Assembly: GCA_017458545.1 (NCBI GenBank)
Contig: JAFTBA010000278.1
Coordinates: forward strand, 1-24,625
Direction of reading: 5' to 3'
Origin: Synergistaceae bacterium
GTDB lineage: Bacteria; Synergistota; Synergistia; Synergistales; Aminobacteriaceae
Length of the DNA: 24,625 nt
Shown: positions 1 through 7,661 of the stretch, piece after piece
How the letters are laid out: every line of letters starts with the position of its first letter
Numbering within the stretch: the stretch's first letter is position 1
Notes under the pieces: model-generated
Told to the model about the DNA's origin: nothing
The model's input: only the letters and a program-made list of their open reading frames with translations
The model's database searches: none
Position numbers and translations under genes: made by a program

Positions 1-1
1 A

Positions 2-520
2 CTCGCTACTCTCGGAGTAACCATTCCCAATTTCGTGATAGCTTCGGCATTAGTCTACATATTCGCCTGGCATTTGGGCTGGGTAACAGTAGGTTTCTGG
101 GACGGAATTTCAACAGCCGTTCTCCCTGCTGTAACTCTCGGTCTTTACCCTGCAGCCTTCATCTCAAGGCTAGTCCGTTCTGGAATGCTCGAAGTATTAG
201 GGCAGGATTATATCAGGACTGCTTACGCTAAGGGATTGAGTGAGCGTTCAGTGATATACATTCACGCACTCAAGAACGCAGTTATTCCTGTTTTGACGTA
301 CTTAGGGCCTTTAACAGCAGGGATATTAACGGGAAGTTTCGTCATCGAACAGGTATATGGAGTTCCCGGATTGGGTACGTTCTTCGTAACAAGCATAACT
401 AACAGGGATTACACAACAATAATGGGTATAACTATTTTTTACAGCGCAATACTCGTGGCATTCAATATGATTACGGATATATGCCTGTCGTTTGTTGACC
501 CCCGTATAAAACTGAGGTGA
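2..520 (+). CDS. dppB: Dipeptide/oligopeptide ABC transporter permease, DppB/OppB family (5' partial)
   Basis: The reading frame is open from the left edge of the window, so the N-terminal half lies outside. The visible ~172 residues are the C-terminal part of a BPD_transp_1 permease: several hydrophobic segments and the cytoplasmic EAA loop around RTAYAKGLSERSVIYIHALK, which docks on the ATPase subunit, followed by the family-typical 'NAVIPVLTYLG' and a C-terminal 'VDPRIKLR'. Its role is to form, with the next permease, the inner-membrane channel for imported peptides. The stop codon overlaps the GAGGTGA that serves as Shine-Dalgarno for the next gene, so the two are translationally close. 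Dpp versus Opp (or Ni/peptide) specificity cannot be decided from this part. Confidence 0.9.
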   Translation, partial: LATLGVTIPNFVIASALVYIFAWHLGWVTVGFWDGISTAVLPAVTLGLYPAAFISRLVRSGMLEVLGQDYIRTAYAKGLSERSVIYIHALKNAVIPVLTYLGPLTAGILTGSFVIEQVYGVPGLGTFFVTSITNRDYTTIMGITIFYSAILVAFNMITDICLSFVDPRIKLR

Positions 521-526
521 TTTAAC

Positions 527-1441
527 ATGAACTATAACCCTGAAGATTTCTTACCCCTCACTCCGGAAGAAAAATCTTCCGCTGAAATCATGAGGCCGTC
601 AAAAACTTATTGGGCTGATGTCTGGTCAAGACTCAAAACTGACAGGCTCGCTGTAATCGGTCTCATCACTATAACAGTAATAATGTTACTGGCAGTTTTC
701 GCACCTATGTTATCGCGTTATGCCTATGATGAGATGGACTTCAATTTCAGCAATGACCCTCCTGGTTTCACACACTGGTTCGGGTGCGACAGGCTCGGAA
801 GAGATCTGTTCGTCCGAGTTATGTACGGCGCAAGAATCTCATTAGCCGTAGGATTCTTAGCGAGTTTCATTGAGCTTTTTATAGGAGTGATTTACGGGGG
901 CATTTCGGGCTTCAAAGGCGGTAAAGTTGATGACGTTATGATGAGAATTGTTGACGTAATTTACAGTGTACCTGCGATGATTTATGTAATTCTCTTAATG
1001 GTCGTTGTAGGGCCGGGATTAAAGAGTATTTTCATAACGCTCGGTATCTCCTACTGGGCACCTATGGCAAGAATGGTACGCGCTGAAGTAATGAGACTCA
1101 AAAATGAGGAGTTCGTCATTGCCGCTCGTGTAACAGGTGCTTCATCAGCAAGAATATTATTCCGTCACATTATCCCTAACGCTATGGGAGCAGTCCTCGT
1201 AACTTTAACGTTCTCAGTACCGGGCGCAATATTCACTGAGGCGTTTCTGTCGTTCGTCGGACTCGGAGTCAATGCTCCTATGGCAAGCTGGGGAGTGTTG
1301 AGCAGTGATGCTGTCGAGGCGTTAGCGGTTTACCCCTATCAATTATTCTTCCCTGCTGCCGCAATCTCAATAACTATACTTGCGTTTAATTTTCTGGGTG
1401 ACGGACTCAGGGACGCTCTAGACCCTAAACTCAGGAAGTGA
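527..1441 (+). CDS. dppC: Dipeptide/oligopeptide ABC transporter permease, DppC/OppC family
   Basis: A 304-residue inner-membrane permease of usual family length. An N-terminal cytoplasmic stretch (about 1-40) precedes the first membrane segment (about 43-63). The OppC_N region is followed by the periplasmic 'HWFGCDRLGRDLFVRVMYG' motif characteristic of DppC/OppC, then five more hydrophobic segments. The EAA loop 'AARVTGASSARILFRHIIPN' lies near residues 199-218. The ATG at 527 has GAGGTGA six bases upstream. It pairs with the preceding DppB-type permease to form the transmembrane channel, and its 3' end overlaps the region carrying the next gene's ribosome binding site, which indicates one operon. 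Confidence 0.93.
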   Translation: MNYNPEDFLPLTPEEKSSAEIMRPSKTYWADVWSRLKTDRLAVIGLITITVIMLLAVFAPMLSRYAYDEMDFNFSNDPPGFTHWFGCDRLGRDLFVRVMYGARISLAVGFLASFIELFIGVIYGGISGFKGGKVDDVMMRIVDVIYSVPAMIYVILLMVVVGPGLKSIFITLGISYWAPMARMVRAEVMRLKNEEFVIAARVTGASSARILFRHIIPNAMGAVLVTLTFSVPGAIFTEAFLSFVGLGVNAPMASWGVLSSDAVEALAVYPYQLFFPAAAISITILAFNFLGDGLRDALDPKLRK

Positions 1442-1446
1442 TTAAC

Positions 1447-2406
1447 ATGATGAATGACGAGATTTTAAGAGTCGAGAACCTTCACATAACGTTCACTACT
1501 TCAGCAGGTGAAGTGAAAGCGTTGAACGGCGTATCGTTCGGAGTTAAACGCGGCGAAGTCTTAGGGATAGCAGGTGAGTCCGGAAGCGGTAAGAGTACTG
1601 CTATGCTCTCAGTAATGGGATTAACGGGTGAATACGGACATGTTCACGCTGACAAAATGACATTCATGGGTGAGGAGCTTACCCCCGAAAGAGTGAAAGT
1701 ACTTCGCGGAAAAAACATCTCAATGATATTCCAGGACCCTATGACCAGTCTTAACCCTGTGTTATCAGTAGGTTACCAGCTTGAAGAGGCGTTAAAGCGT
1801 CATCACTGGGAAGGCAGCATCAGGGAAAGAGTGATTGATATTTTGACGAAGGTCGGTATTGTTCCTGCCGAACAGAGAATGAGAGATTACCCTCACGAGT
1901 TCAGCGGAGGACAAAGACAGAGAATCATGACGGCCATGTCTATTGCCTGTAACCCTGAGCTGTTAATCGCCGATGAACCTACTACAGCACTCGATGTTAC
2001 GGTTCAGGCTCAAATCCTAAAGTTGTTACGAGAACTCCGCAGCTCTTCGGGAATGTCAATGATACTGATAACTCATGACTTGGGAGTCATAGCAGGTGAG
2101 GCTGACAGGGTCATAGTGATGTACGGAGGCAAAATAATGGAGGAAGGAACAGTGCGCGAAATCTTCAATGAGGCTCATCACCCTTACACTGTTGGACTGC
2201 TGCGTTCAGTTCCTAAAGCTGACGGTTCACACGAACGCTTAATCCCTATTGAGGGTCAGCCTCCGGATTTGCTTAACCCTCCGAAAGGCTGCCCGTTCGT
2301 TAAAAGATGTCCTAAAGCCATGAAAATTTGTCTCAGTCAACAGCCTGAACCCTCAACGCTCAGTGAGACTCATAAATATTCCTGCTGGTTAGGAGTGAAA
2401 AACTAA
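1447..2406 (+). CDS. dppD: Peptide ABC transporter ATP-binding protein, DppD/OppD family
   Basis: First of two cytoplasmic ATPases driving the peptide importer, about 319 residues. It shows Walker A GESGSGKST near residue 43, Q-loop 'IFQDPMTSLNP', ABC signature SGGQRQR, Walker B 'LLIADEPTTALD' and the switch histidine in 'LITHDLGV'. The C-terminal oligopeptide/dipeptide extension begins at 'HHPYTVGLL' and contains the spaced cysteines of 'GCPFVKRCPKAMKIC', which bind an iron-sulfur cluster in some relatives. The frame also allows a GTG at 1438 overlapping the permease stop, but AGGAAG at 1433-1438 is correctly spaced (8 bases) from the ATG at 1447, so that start is preferred; a second ATG follows at once at 1450. 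Confidence 0.93.
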   Translation: MMNDEILRVENLHITFTTSAGEVKALNGVSFGVKRGEVLGIAGESGSGKSTAMLSVMGLTGEYGHVHADKMTFMGEELTPERVKVLRGKNISMIFQDPMTSLNPVLSVGYQLEEALKRHHWEGSIRERVIDILTKVGIVPAEQRMRDYPHEFSGGQRQRIMTAMSIACNPELLIADEPTTALDVTVQAQILKLLRELRSSSGMSMILITHDLGVIAGEADRVIVMYGGKIMEEGTVREIFNEAHHPYTVGLLRSVPKADGSHERLIPIEGQPPDLLNPPKGCPFVKRCPKAMKICLSQQPEPSTLSETHKYSCWLGVKN

Positions 2407-3342
2407 ATGCTTGAAGTAACGGACTTGACTAAATATTTTGAGACACCTTCGGGTAAACTTCATGCCTGTGAAGGTGTAAGCCTCAATATCAATAAGGGTG
2501 AGACACTCGGACTTGTCGGCGAGTCTGGCTGCGGTAAAACTACTACAGGCCGAACGATAATCAGACTCTATGAACCCGATGAAGGCCGTATAATTTTTGA
2601 CGGCCATGACATAACCCACATCACTCAACACGAAATGCTCCCGTTCAGGAAAAAAATGCAGATGATATTTCAGGACCCTTACGCCTCATTAAACCCCAGA
2701 ATGACGGCAGGCGATATTATCCGCGAACCTATGATAATTCACCGCCTCCCTAAAGACGAACATACTGACCGCGTTAATCACCTGCTTAAACTCGTAGGGC
2801 TTAATTCCGAACAGGCAGGGCGTTACCCTCATGAGTTCAGCGGAGGCCAGAGACAGCGAATCGGTATAGCCCGTGCTTTAGCTGCTGAACCTGAGATGAT
2901 TATCTGCGATGAACCGATTTCGGCATTAGACGTTTCGATTCAGGCTCAAATCGTCAATATACTTGAGGACTTGCAGAAATCTTTAGGACTGACTTACCTG
3001 TTTGTTGCTCATGACCTCTCAATGGTCAGGCACATAAGCACCCGTGTAGCAGTCATGTATCTGGGAAACATCGTTGAAACAGCTGAGAGCGATGAACTGT
3101 ATACACACCCACTTCACCCGTATACTGTCTCACTGCTTTCGTCAGTTCCGATTCCTGACCCTGATAAATCTGCGGCGAGGCAGATAATTCCGTTGAAGGG
3201 CGAAATTCCCAGCGCAGTTAATCCGCCCAAAGGGTGCAAGTTCCATACCAGATGCCCTAATGCTAAACCCGAATGTTCATCGTTAAAGCCTGAACTTGAG
3301 GACAAAGGCAGTAATCATTTCTGTGCCTGTCCGTTCGTATAA
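2407..3342 (+). CDS. dppF: Peptide ABC transporter ATP-binding protein, DppF/OppF family
   Basis: Second ATPase of the peptide importer, 311 residues, homologous to the preceding DppD-type subunit. It has Walker A GESGCGKTT (around 38-46), Q-loop 'IFQDPYASLNPR', signature SGGQRQR, Walker B 'MIICDEPISALD', H-loop 'VAHDLSMV', then the oligo_HPY C-terminal domain ('HPLHPYTVSLLSSVP' and the cysteine pattern of 'GCKFHTRCPNAKPEC'). The ATG directly follows the upstream TAA, and AGGAG at 2391-2395, inside the previous gene, is its Shine-Dalgarno. DppD and DppF work as a heterodimer, and their adjacency and order here are canonical. Confidence 0.93.
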   Translation: MLEVTDLTKYFETPSGKLHACEGVSLNINKGETLGLVGESGCGKTTTGRTIIRLYEPDEGRIIFDGHDITHITQHEMLPFRKKMQMIFQDPYASLNPRMTAGDIIREPMIIHRLPKDEHTDRVNHLLKLVGLNSEQAGRYPHEFSGGQRQRIGIARALAAEPEMIICDEPISALDVSIQAQIVNILEDLQKSLGLTYLFVAHDLSMVRHISTRVAVMYLGNIVETAESDELYTHPLHPYTVSLLSSVPIPDPDKSAARQIIPLKGEIPSAVNPPKGCKFHTRCPNAKPECSSLKPELEDKGSNHFCACPFV

Positions 3343-3359
3343 AGGAGTAGTGAAAAATT

Positions 3360-4952
3360 ATGAGGAGAATTTTTACGGCATTAATCATAATGTTAATTGC
3401 CGTTTCAATATCGAATGCTGAGGATAAAGAAATAGTTTACGACTTAGGGATTGACCCTCAGACTATAGACCCTGCTGTTAATCACGCGCTTGACGGAGCG
3501 ATAGTTGACTACAATCTTTTTGAGGGTCTTCTGCGTACGGGTTTCAACAATGAGCCTGAAGCAGCATGTGCAGAGTCATGGGATGTTTCATCGGACGGAT
3601 TGAAATGGACATTTCATCTGCGCGATAATCTTAAATGGTCGGACGGTAAAACGTTAACAGCATCACATTTCAGGGACGGAATATTGAGGCTTGTTGACCC
3701 TAAAACAGGAGCTCCTTATGCTGATTTAGGTTTCTTCATCAGGAATGCCGAATCATTCTACAACGGCAAGGCAAAACGTGATGATGTCGGTATCTCAGCA
3801 CCTGATGACAGGACTCTGATTATTGAGCTTGAACGTTTTAACCCGTTAATGCTTTACTACATGACATTTCCTTCGTTTTTCCCTGCAAGAATGGATATTG
3901 TCAACGCTAATCCCAGAACATGGGCTGCTAAACCTGAGACGTTAATCTCTAACGGCCCGTTCAAACTTGAGAAATGGACTCACGGTTCAGGCGGTGAAAT
4001 TGCAATCGTCAAAAATCCTGAATACTGGGACGCTGAGAACATCAAAATTAACAGGGTAAGACTCGTTCTTATTGAGAACGGTAACACTGCATATGCTGCG
4101 TTCAAGGGAGGCTATATAGATTACATGACGAGTATACCTTCATTAATGAAGCCTTTGCTGATTAAGAGGGGTGAGGCTGAAGTAGTACCTTCATTCTCAA
4201 TAGCATTCTGTGATTTTAATGTTACCCGTAAACCTTTTGATGATGCAAGAGTTAGACGTGCGTTTGCGTTTGCAATAGACAGGAAAGTATTAACCGACAA
4301 AATAATTTTGGGAGGCCACCTGCCTGCAACAGGGTTAATATGTCCGTTAATACCCGGCAGGACTGACTTTGAGGATTTCAGGACTGAGGGAGGGGAATTG
4401 ATTCCTGCGAGGGCAGATGTTGAGGAAGCGAGGAGGCTTTTAGCTGAGGCAGGTTATCCCGAAGGCAAAGGATTTCCTAAAGTAACGTATAAATATTCGA
4501 CAAGCAAGGGCGGAAAGATGGTAGCAGAAGTTTTGCAGGGAATGTGGAAGACAGCATTAGGAGTGAAGGTTGAATTATACAGTGAGGAGTGGAAAGTATT
4601 TTTGACGACGAGGAAGAAGGGAGATTTTGACATAGCGATTTCAGGTTGGGCAATGGATTTTCCAGATGCAGCAGGATTATTTGAGGCATTCATCACGAAC
4701 GCTGCGAACAATCACACAAGATACAGCAATCCTGAACTTGACGGCATAATGAGGAAGTCATCAGTTGAGAGGGACAGGGTTAAACGCATAAATTATCTTC
4801 ATGAGGCCGAGAAAATTTTGGTGAAAGATATGCCGTTAATACCGTTGTATTTTGCTTCAACGGCAGTAATGCAGAGCAAGAGAGTTAAAGGGATATATTA
4901 TGTGCCTATGGGGTATGTGCTGTTCAGGGGAGCGGAAGTTTTGACGGAATGA
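3360..4952 (+). CDS. Periplasmic oligopeptide/dipeptide-binding protein (SBP_bac_5)
   Basis: A 530-residue extracytoplasmic binding protein of the OppA/DppA family, usual length. The N-terminus is a cleavable signal peptide (basic MRR, hydrophobic core, probable signal peptidase I site after 'SISNA'). There is no lipobox, consistent with a free periplasmic protein in a Gram-negative cell. Family landmarks include 'AESWDVSSDGLKWTFHLRD' with 'LKWSDGKTLTASHF' shortly after, 'NGPFKLEKW' and 'KNPEYWDAENIKINRVRL'. AAGGAG lies about 11 bases before the ATG. It captures peptides and delivers them to the DppBCDF-type transporter encoded just upstream, making it the last gene of that operon. The exact peptide preference is not readable from the sequence. 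Confidence 0.92.
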   Translation: MRRIFTALIIMLIAVSISNAEDKEIVYDLGIDPQTIDPAVNHALDGAIVDYNLFEGLLRTGFNNEPEAACAESWDVSSDGLKWTFHLRDNLKWSDGKTLTASHFRDGILRLVDPKTGAPYADLGFFIRNAESFYNGKAKRDDVGISAPDDRTLIIELERFNPLMLYYMTFPSFFPARMDIVNANPRTWAAKPETLISNGPFKLEKWTHGSGGEIAIVKNPEYWDAENIKINRVRLVLIENGNTAYAAFKGGYIDYMTSIPSLMKPLLIKRGEAEVVPSFSIAFCDFNVTRKPFDDARVRRAFAFAIDRKVLTDKIILGGHLPATGLICPLIPGRTDFEDFRTEGGELIPARADVEEARRLLAEAGYPEGKGFPKVTYKYSTSKGGKMVAEVLQGMWKTALGVKVELYSEEWKVFLTTRKKGDFDIAISGWAMDFPDAAGLFEAFITNAANNHTRYSNPELDGIMRKSSVERDRVKRINYLHEAEKILVKDMPLIPLYFASTAVMQSKRVKGIYYVPMGYVLFRGAEVLTE

Positions 4953-4956
4953 TGTA

Positions 4957-4981
4957 ATATACTCAGGTATTCATTTTTTTT
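4957..4981 (+). terminator. Weak possible terminator after the peptide-binding protein gene
   Basis: Directly after the stop codon a short ATAC/GTAT stem with a four-base TCAG loop is followed by a run of eight T residues. The stem is too short to be convincing. The position at the end of the five-gene operon and the T-run are the only support. Confidence 0.3.
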
Positions 4982-5001
4982 GAGGAGATGGGCATTCGAC
5001 A

Positions 5002-5264
5002 TTGGAAGCTGAAAACGTAACGGATAAAAAGGGCTTTGAGTATTTTGCGTTCATAAGCTACAGCCATAAGGATATAAGGATATGGAATGGTATCAGAAAG
5101 CTGCTGCTCAAGGCTATGCCACTGCACAAAATAATATCGGTTATCTATACCTCAATGGTCTCGGTGTCCCCCAAAGCAAAGACAAAGCCATCGAGTACTT
5201 CACTAAAGCCGCCGAGCAAGGCCACAGGGGTGCCAAAACCGAACTGGAAAAGTTATCCCGTTAG
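5002..5264 (+). pseudogene. Frameshifted TIR-like / Sel1-repeat remnant
   Basis: A TTG start with GAGGAG upstream (4982-4987) opens a frame coding for about 25 residues including 'YFAFISYSHKD', the first beta strand and box 1 of a bacterial TIR domain. From about 5070 the homologous reading continues in another frame: 'MEWYQKAAAQGYATAQNNIG', then 'AIEYFTKAAEQGHRGAK', nearly two Sel1 (TPR-like) repeats ending at the TAG at 5262-5264. The frames are separated by a tandem duplication of ATAAGGAT (5066-5081); removing one copy joins them into an 84-residue frame. Even then most of the TIR domain is absent, so this is best read as a degraded scrap of a larger TIR-Sel1 protein. An ATG at 5082 could let the Sel1 part alone be translated. 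Confidence 0.65.
5066..5081 (+). repeat. Tandem 8-bp duplication (2 x ATAAGGAT)
   Basis: Two exact copies, 5066-5073 and 5074-5081, followed by a partial third (AT). Eight is not a multiple of three, so the duplication shifts the reading frame exactly between the TIR-like and Sel1 parts. Deleting one copy in silico gives ...S-H-K-D-M-E-W-Y-Q-K... in one frame. Confidence 0.85.
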
Positions 5265-5271
5265 TATGCTA

Positions 5272-5299
5272 TGGACATTCGGGGCATTTCTGATAAAAT
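5272..5299 (+). promoter_or_regulatory. Probable sigma-70-type promoter for the amino-acid ABC importer operon
   Basis: A -35 like TGGACA (5272-5277, one mismatch to TTGACA) is separated by 16 bases from TAAAAT (5294-5299), which is preceded by TG to give an extended -10 (TGaTAAAAT). The expected start of transcription near 5306 is about 55 bases before the binding-protein start codon and just before a stable hairpin. No other comparably good promoter is seen in the gap. Confidence 0.45.
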
Positions 5300-5308
5300 T
5301 TTCATGCA

Positions 5309-5332
5309 CTTCAGCGTGTTAAAGCGTTGAAG
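5309..5332 (+). promoter_or_regulatory. 5' leader hairpin of the amino-acid importer mRNA
   Basis: CTTCAGCGT (5309-5317) can pair with GCGTTGAAG (5324-5332), nine pairs including two G-T wobbles, around the six-base loop GTTAAA. No T-run follows, so it is not a terminator. If transcription starts near 5306, the hairpin sits at the very 5' end of the mRNA, the position of known stabilising stem-loops such as that of ompA; that role is inference. Confidence 0.4.
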
Positions 5333-5361
5333 AAATTTACTTGCAGGAGATGTTAATCCAA

Positions 5362-6129
5362 ATGAAGAAATTATTACTCGTCCTCGCCGTTGTTATGGCT
5401 TTGTGTTCGTGCGCTTTCGCTGAGACAGACTCCGAATACGTCAAGGCTAAAGGCGTTCTCGTCGTCGGCATCACTGACTTCAAGCCTATGGACTACAAAA
5501 ACGAAAAAGGCGAATGGATCGGTTTCGACGCTGATTTGGCTAAGGCTTTCGCTGAGAGTCTCGGCGTTAAAGTCGAGTTTCAGGAAATAGAATGGAACAA
5601 CAAAATTCTCGAACTCGACGGCAAAAATATCGACTGCGTTTGGAACGGTATGACCCTCACTCCCGAAGTCAAATCCGCAATGAGTACTTCTAACCCCTAC
5701 TGCAACAACGCTCAGATTGTCGTTGTCCCTGCCGGCAAAGCTGCTCAGTATGACACTCTAGAAGCCGTAAAAGACCTCACTTTCGCTGTCGAACACGGCA
5801 GTGCCGGTAACGAACAGGCTAAAGCTAACGGCCTCAAATGCGTTGAAGTTCAGGATCAGGCTTCGGCTTTAATGGAAGCTGCTTCAGGTACTGCTGACGG
5901 CGCAATCATAGACTCCCTCATGGCCGCAGCTATGGTCGGTAAAGGCACAGGCTACGAAAACCTCACTTACACCGTCGCACTCAACAGCGAGGAATACGGC
6001 GTTGGTTTCCGCAAAGGCTCGGATTTAACGTTCATGCTTAATGCGTTCTTCGAGACAGGCTACAATGACGGCAGTATCTCTAAACTTGCTGAGATTTACG
6101 GAATACAGGCCGCTTTAATCAAACAGTAA
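5362..6129 (+). CDS. Amino-acid ABC transporter substrate-binding protein (SBP_bac_3)
   Basis: A 255-residue periplasmic binding protein of the GlnH/HisJ family. The signal peptide 'MKKLLLVLAVVMALCSCAFA' probably ends in signal peptidase I cleavage (AFA-ET). The mature protein starts in typical fashion: 'GVLVVGITDFKPMDYKNE', then 'GFDADLAKAFAESLGVKVEF' and 'IDCVWNGMTLTPE'. In GlnH/HisJ the next residue is the arginine that anchors the ligand's carboxylate; here it is Val (TPEVKSAM), so substrate recognition differs from the textbook members. The ATG at 5362 is preferred over a TTG at 5341 because AGGAGA (5345-5350) precedes it and the signal peptide begins there. Codon use is richer in C-ending codons than in its neighbours, which suggests high expression. 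It heads a three-gene importer operon. Confidence 0.9.
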   Translation: MKKLLLVLAVVMALCSCAFAETDSEYVKAKGVLVVGITDFKPMDYKNEKGEWIGFDADLAKAFAESLGVKVEFQEIEWNNKILELDGKNIDCVWNGMTLTPEVKSAMSTSNPYCNNAQIVVVPAGKAAQYDTLEAVKDLTFAVEHGSAGNEQAKANGLKCVEVQDQASALMEAASGTADGAIIDSLMAAAMVGKGTGYENLTYTVALNSEEYGVGFRKGSDLTFMLNAFFETGYNDGSISKLAEIYGIQAALIKQ

Positions 6130-6136
6130 CTTCAAC

Positions 6137-6823
6137 ATGGAAACTTTCATCGAACAGCTCCCGGTAGTAATCGGCGCATTAAATACGGGTTTCATTCAAA
6201 CTCTGAAACTCTTTTCGCTGACACTGCTGGGGGCTTTCCCTTTAGGGTTAATCATAGCGTTCGGCTCACTCTCCAAAATTAAAGCCATAAGCCTTACTAC
6301 ATCATTCATAATCTGGATAATCAGAGGCACTCCGTTAATGATTCAATTATTGATTGTCTACTATTTTCCGGGCTTAGTGCTTCACAATCCTATTTGGGGC
6401 GGTGGAGAGTCGGGAAGATTCTTAGCGGCAACGATTGCCTTCATCATTAATTATGCTTGCTACTTCTCTGAAATTTACAGGGGCGGTATTCAGAGCGTTC
6501 CAGTAGGACAAACTGAGGCAGGTTTAGTTTTGGGAATGACGAAGAGACAAATATTTTTTCACGTAACATTGCTGCAGATGATAAAGCGTATCGTTCCGCC
6601 TATCTCTAACGAAATCATAACGCTCGTTAAAGATACTGCACTCGCAAGAATAATTGCCCTTCAGGAAATCATTTGGGCAGGTCAGGCGTTCATGAAAGGT
6701 TCGCACGGTATATCAGGTGCTATTTGGCCGCTATTCTTCACGGCTGTGTATTACCTCGTGTTTAACGGTATCGTTACCGTACTGCTGGCTAAGTTTGAAC
6801 GCAGACTAAATTATTTCCGTTAA
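6137..6823 (+). CDS. Amino-acid ABC transporter permease (HisM/GlnP family)
   Basis: A 228-residue inner-membrane permease of the polar amino-acid uptake family. Hydrophobic segments lie at about 15-42, 53-78 and 95-115 with more near the C-terminus. The motif 'IIRGTPLMIQLLIVYY' (about 62-77) is diagnostic of HisM/GlnP proteins, and the cytoplasmic EAA loop is around 'EAGLVLGMTKRQIFFHVTLL'. No clear Shine-Dalgarno precedes the ATG, which lies seven bases after the binding-protein stop, so translation is probably coupled. With no second permease gene nearby, it presumably forms a homodimeric channel. Confidence 0.92.
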   Translation: METFIEQLPVVIGALNTGFIQTLKLFSLTLLGAFPLGLIIAFGSLSKIKAISLTTSFIIWIIRGTPLMIQLLIVYYFPGLVLHNPIWGGGESGRFLAATIAFIINYACYFSEIYRGGIQSVPVGQTEAGLVLGMTKRQIFFHVTLLQMIKRIVPPISNEIITLVKDTALARIIALQEIIWAGQAFMKGSHGISGAIWPLFFTAVYYLVFNGIVTVLLAKFERRLNYFR

Positions 6824-6840
6824 GGGAGGAGAGATTTAAT

Positions 6841-7614
6841 ATGCCAATTCTTGAGGTTAAAAACCTGCGTAAGTCTTTCGGGAATGTTGAAGTCCTCAAA
6901 GGAATTGATTTCACTCTCGAAAAAGGTGAGGCTCTCTCAATCATAGGCTCTTCGGGCAGCGGTAAAACTACTCTTTTACGGTGTCTGAATTTCCTTGAAC
7001 GTCCCGATAACGGCAGTATCATTGTGAACGGTGAAACTTTGCTCGACTGTTCAGACCCTTCAACACTCAGTGATAGTCAGATTCGCAAGAAGAGACTTCA
7101 TTTCGGGTTAGTATTCCAGTCGTTTAACCTTTTCCCTCAGTACACTGCTATACAAAACGTAGTGCTCGCACCGAAACTCCTCGCTAAGGAAAATCATACT
7201 TGGGAAAAAATTAAGTATGATTTGTATGATGAAGCCTTTGACATTTTCAAGGAAATCGGATTAACAGCAAGAAAAGATAATTACCCCCATCAGCTTTCGG
7301 GTGGCCAGCAGCAGAGAGTAGCTATAGCAAGAGCGTTAATCATGCACCCTGATATTCTGTGCTTCGATGAACCCACAAGTGCTTTAGACCCCGAATTAAC
7401 GGGAGAAGTCCTAAAGGTAATACGCGAACTCTCAGTGCAGAAAACTACTATGATTATCGTAACTCATGAGATGGAATTTGCCAGAGACGTTGCCAATCAC
7501 GTCATATTCATGGACAACGGGGTAATCTGCGAACAGGGTAATCCCCTGGAAGTTTTCAACAATCCAAAAGAAGAAAGAACTAAACAGTTCCTTTCACGTT
7601 ACAGCCATAAGTAA
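6841..7614 (+). CDS. glnQ: Amino-acid ABC transporter ATP-binding protein (GlnQ/HisP family)
   Basis: A 257-residue cytoplasmic ATPase with Walker A GSSGSGKTT (about 36-44), Q-loop 'VFQSFNLFPQYT', signature LSGGQQQR, Walker B 'ILCFDEPTSALD' and the switch histidine in 'IIVTHEMEFA'. The C-terminus 'ERTKQFLSRY' is the family's usual ending. A strong GGAGGAG precedes the ATG. It energises the permease and binding protein encoded immediately upstream and closes the operon; a terminator follows. The glnQ label reflects family membership; the transported amino acid is not established. Confidence 0.92.
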   Translation: MPILEVKNLRKSFGNVEVLKGIDFTLEKGEALSIIGSSGSGKTTLLRCLNFLERPDNGSIIVNGETLLDCSDPSTLSDSQIRKKRLHFGLVFQSFNLFPQYTAIQNVVLAPKLLAKENHTWEKIKYDLYDEAFDIFKEIGLTARKDNYPHQLSGGQQQRVAIARALIMHPDILCFDEPTSALDPELTGEVLKVIRELSVQKTTMIIVTHEMEFARDVANHVIFMDNGVICEQGNPLEVFNNPKEERTKQFLSRYSHK

Positions 7615-7629
7615 AAGAAAAATATAATA

Positions 7630-7661
7630 AGAGGCTTGCAGAAAATTGCAGGTCTCTTTTT
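7630..7661 (+). terminator. Rho-independent terminator between convergent operons
   Basis: Arms 7630-7641 and 7646-7657 form a 12-pair stem with three G-T wobbles around an AAAA loop, followed by a T-run (7657-7661). It lies 15 bases after the glnQ-type stop. Read on the other strand it is followed by a T-rich stretch and overlaps the nikO stop codon, so it may terminate both convergent operons. Confidence 0.75.

Noticed and set aside
5066..5090. Programmed ribosomal frameshift between TIR-like and Sel1 parts
   Set aside because: No X-XXY-YYZ slippery heptamer or following pseudoknot is seen; the 8-bp duplication explains the shift more simply.
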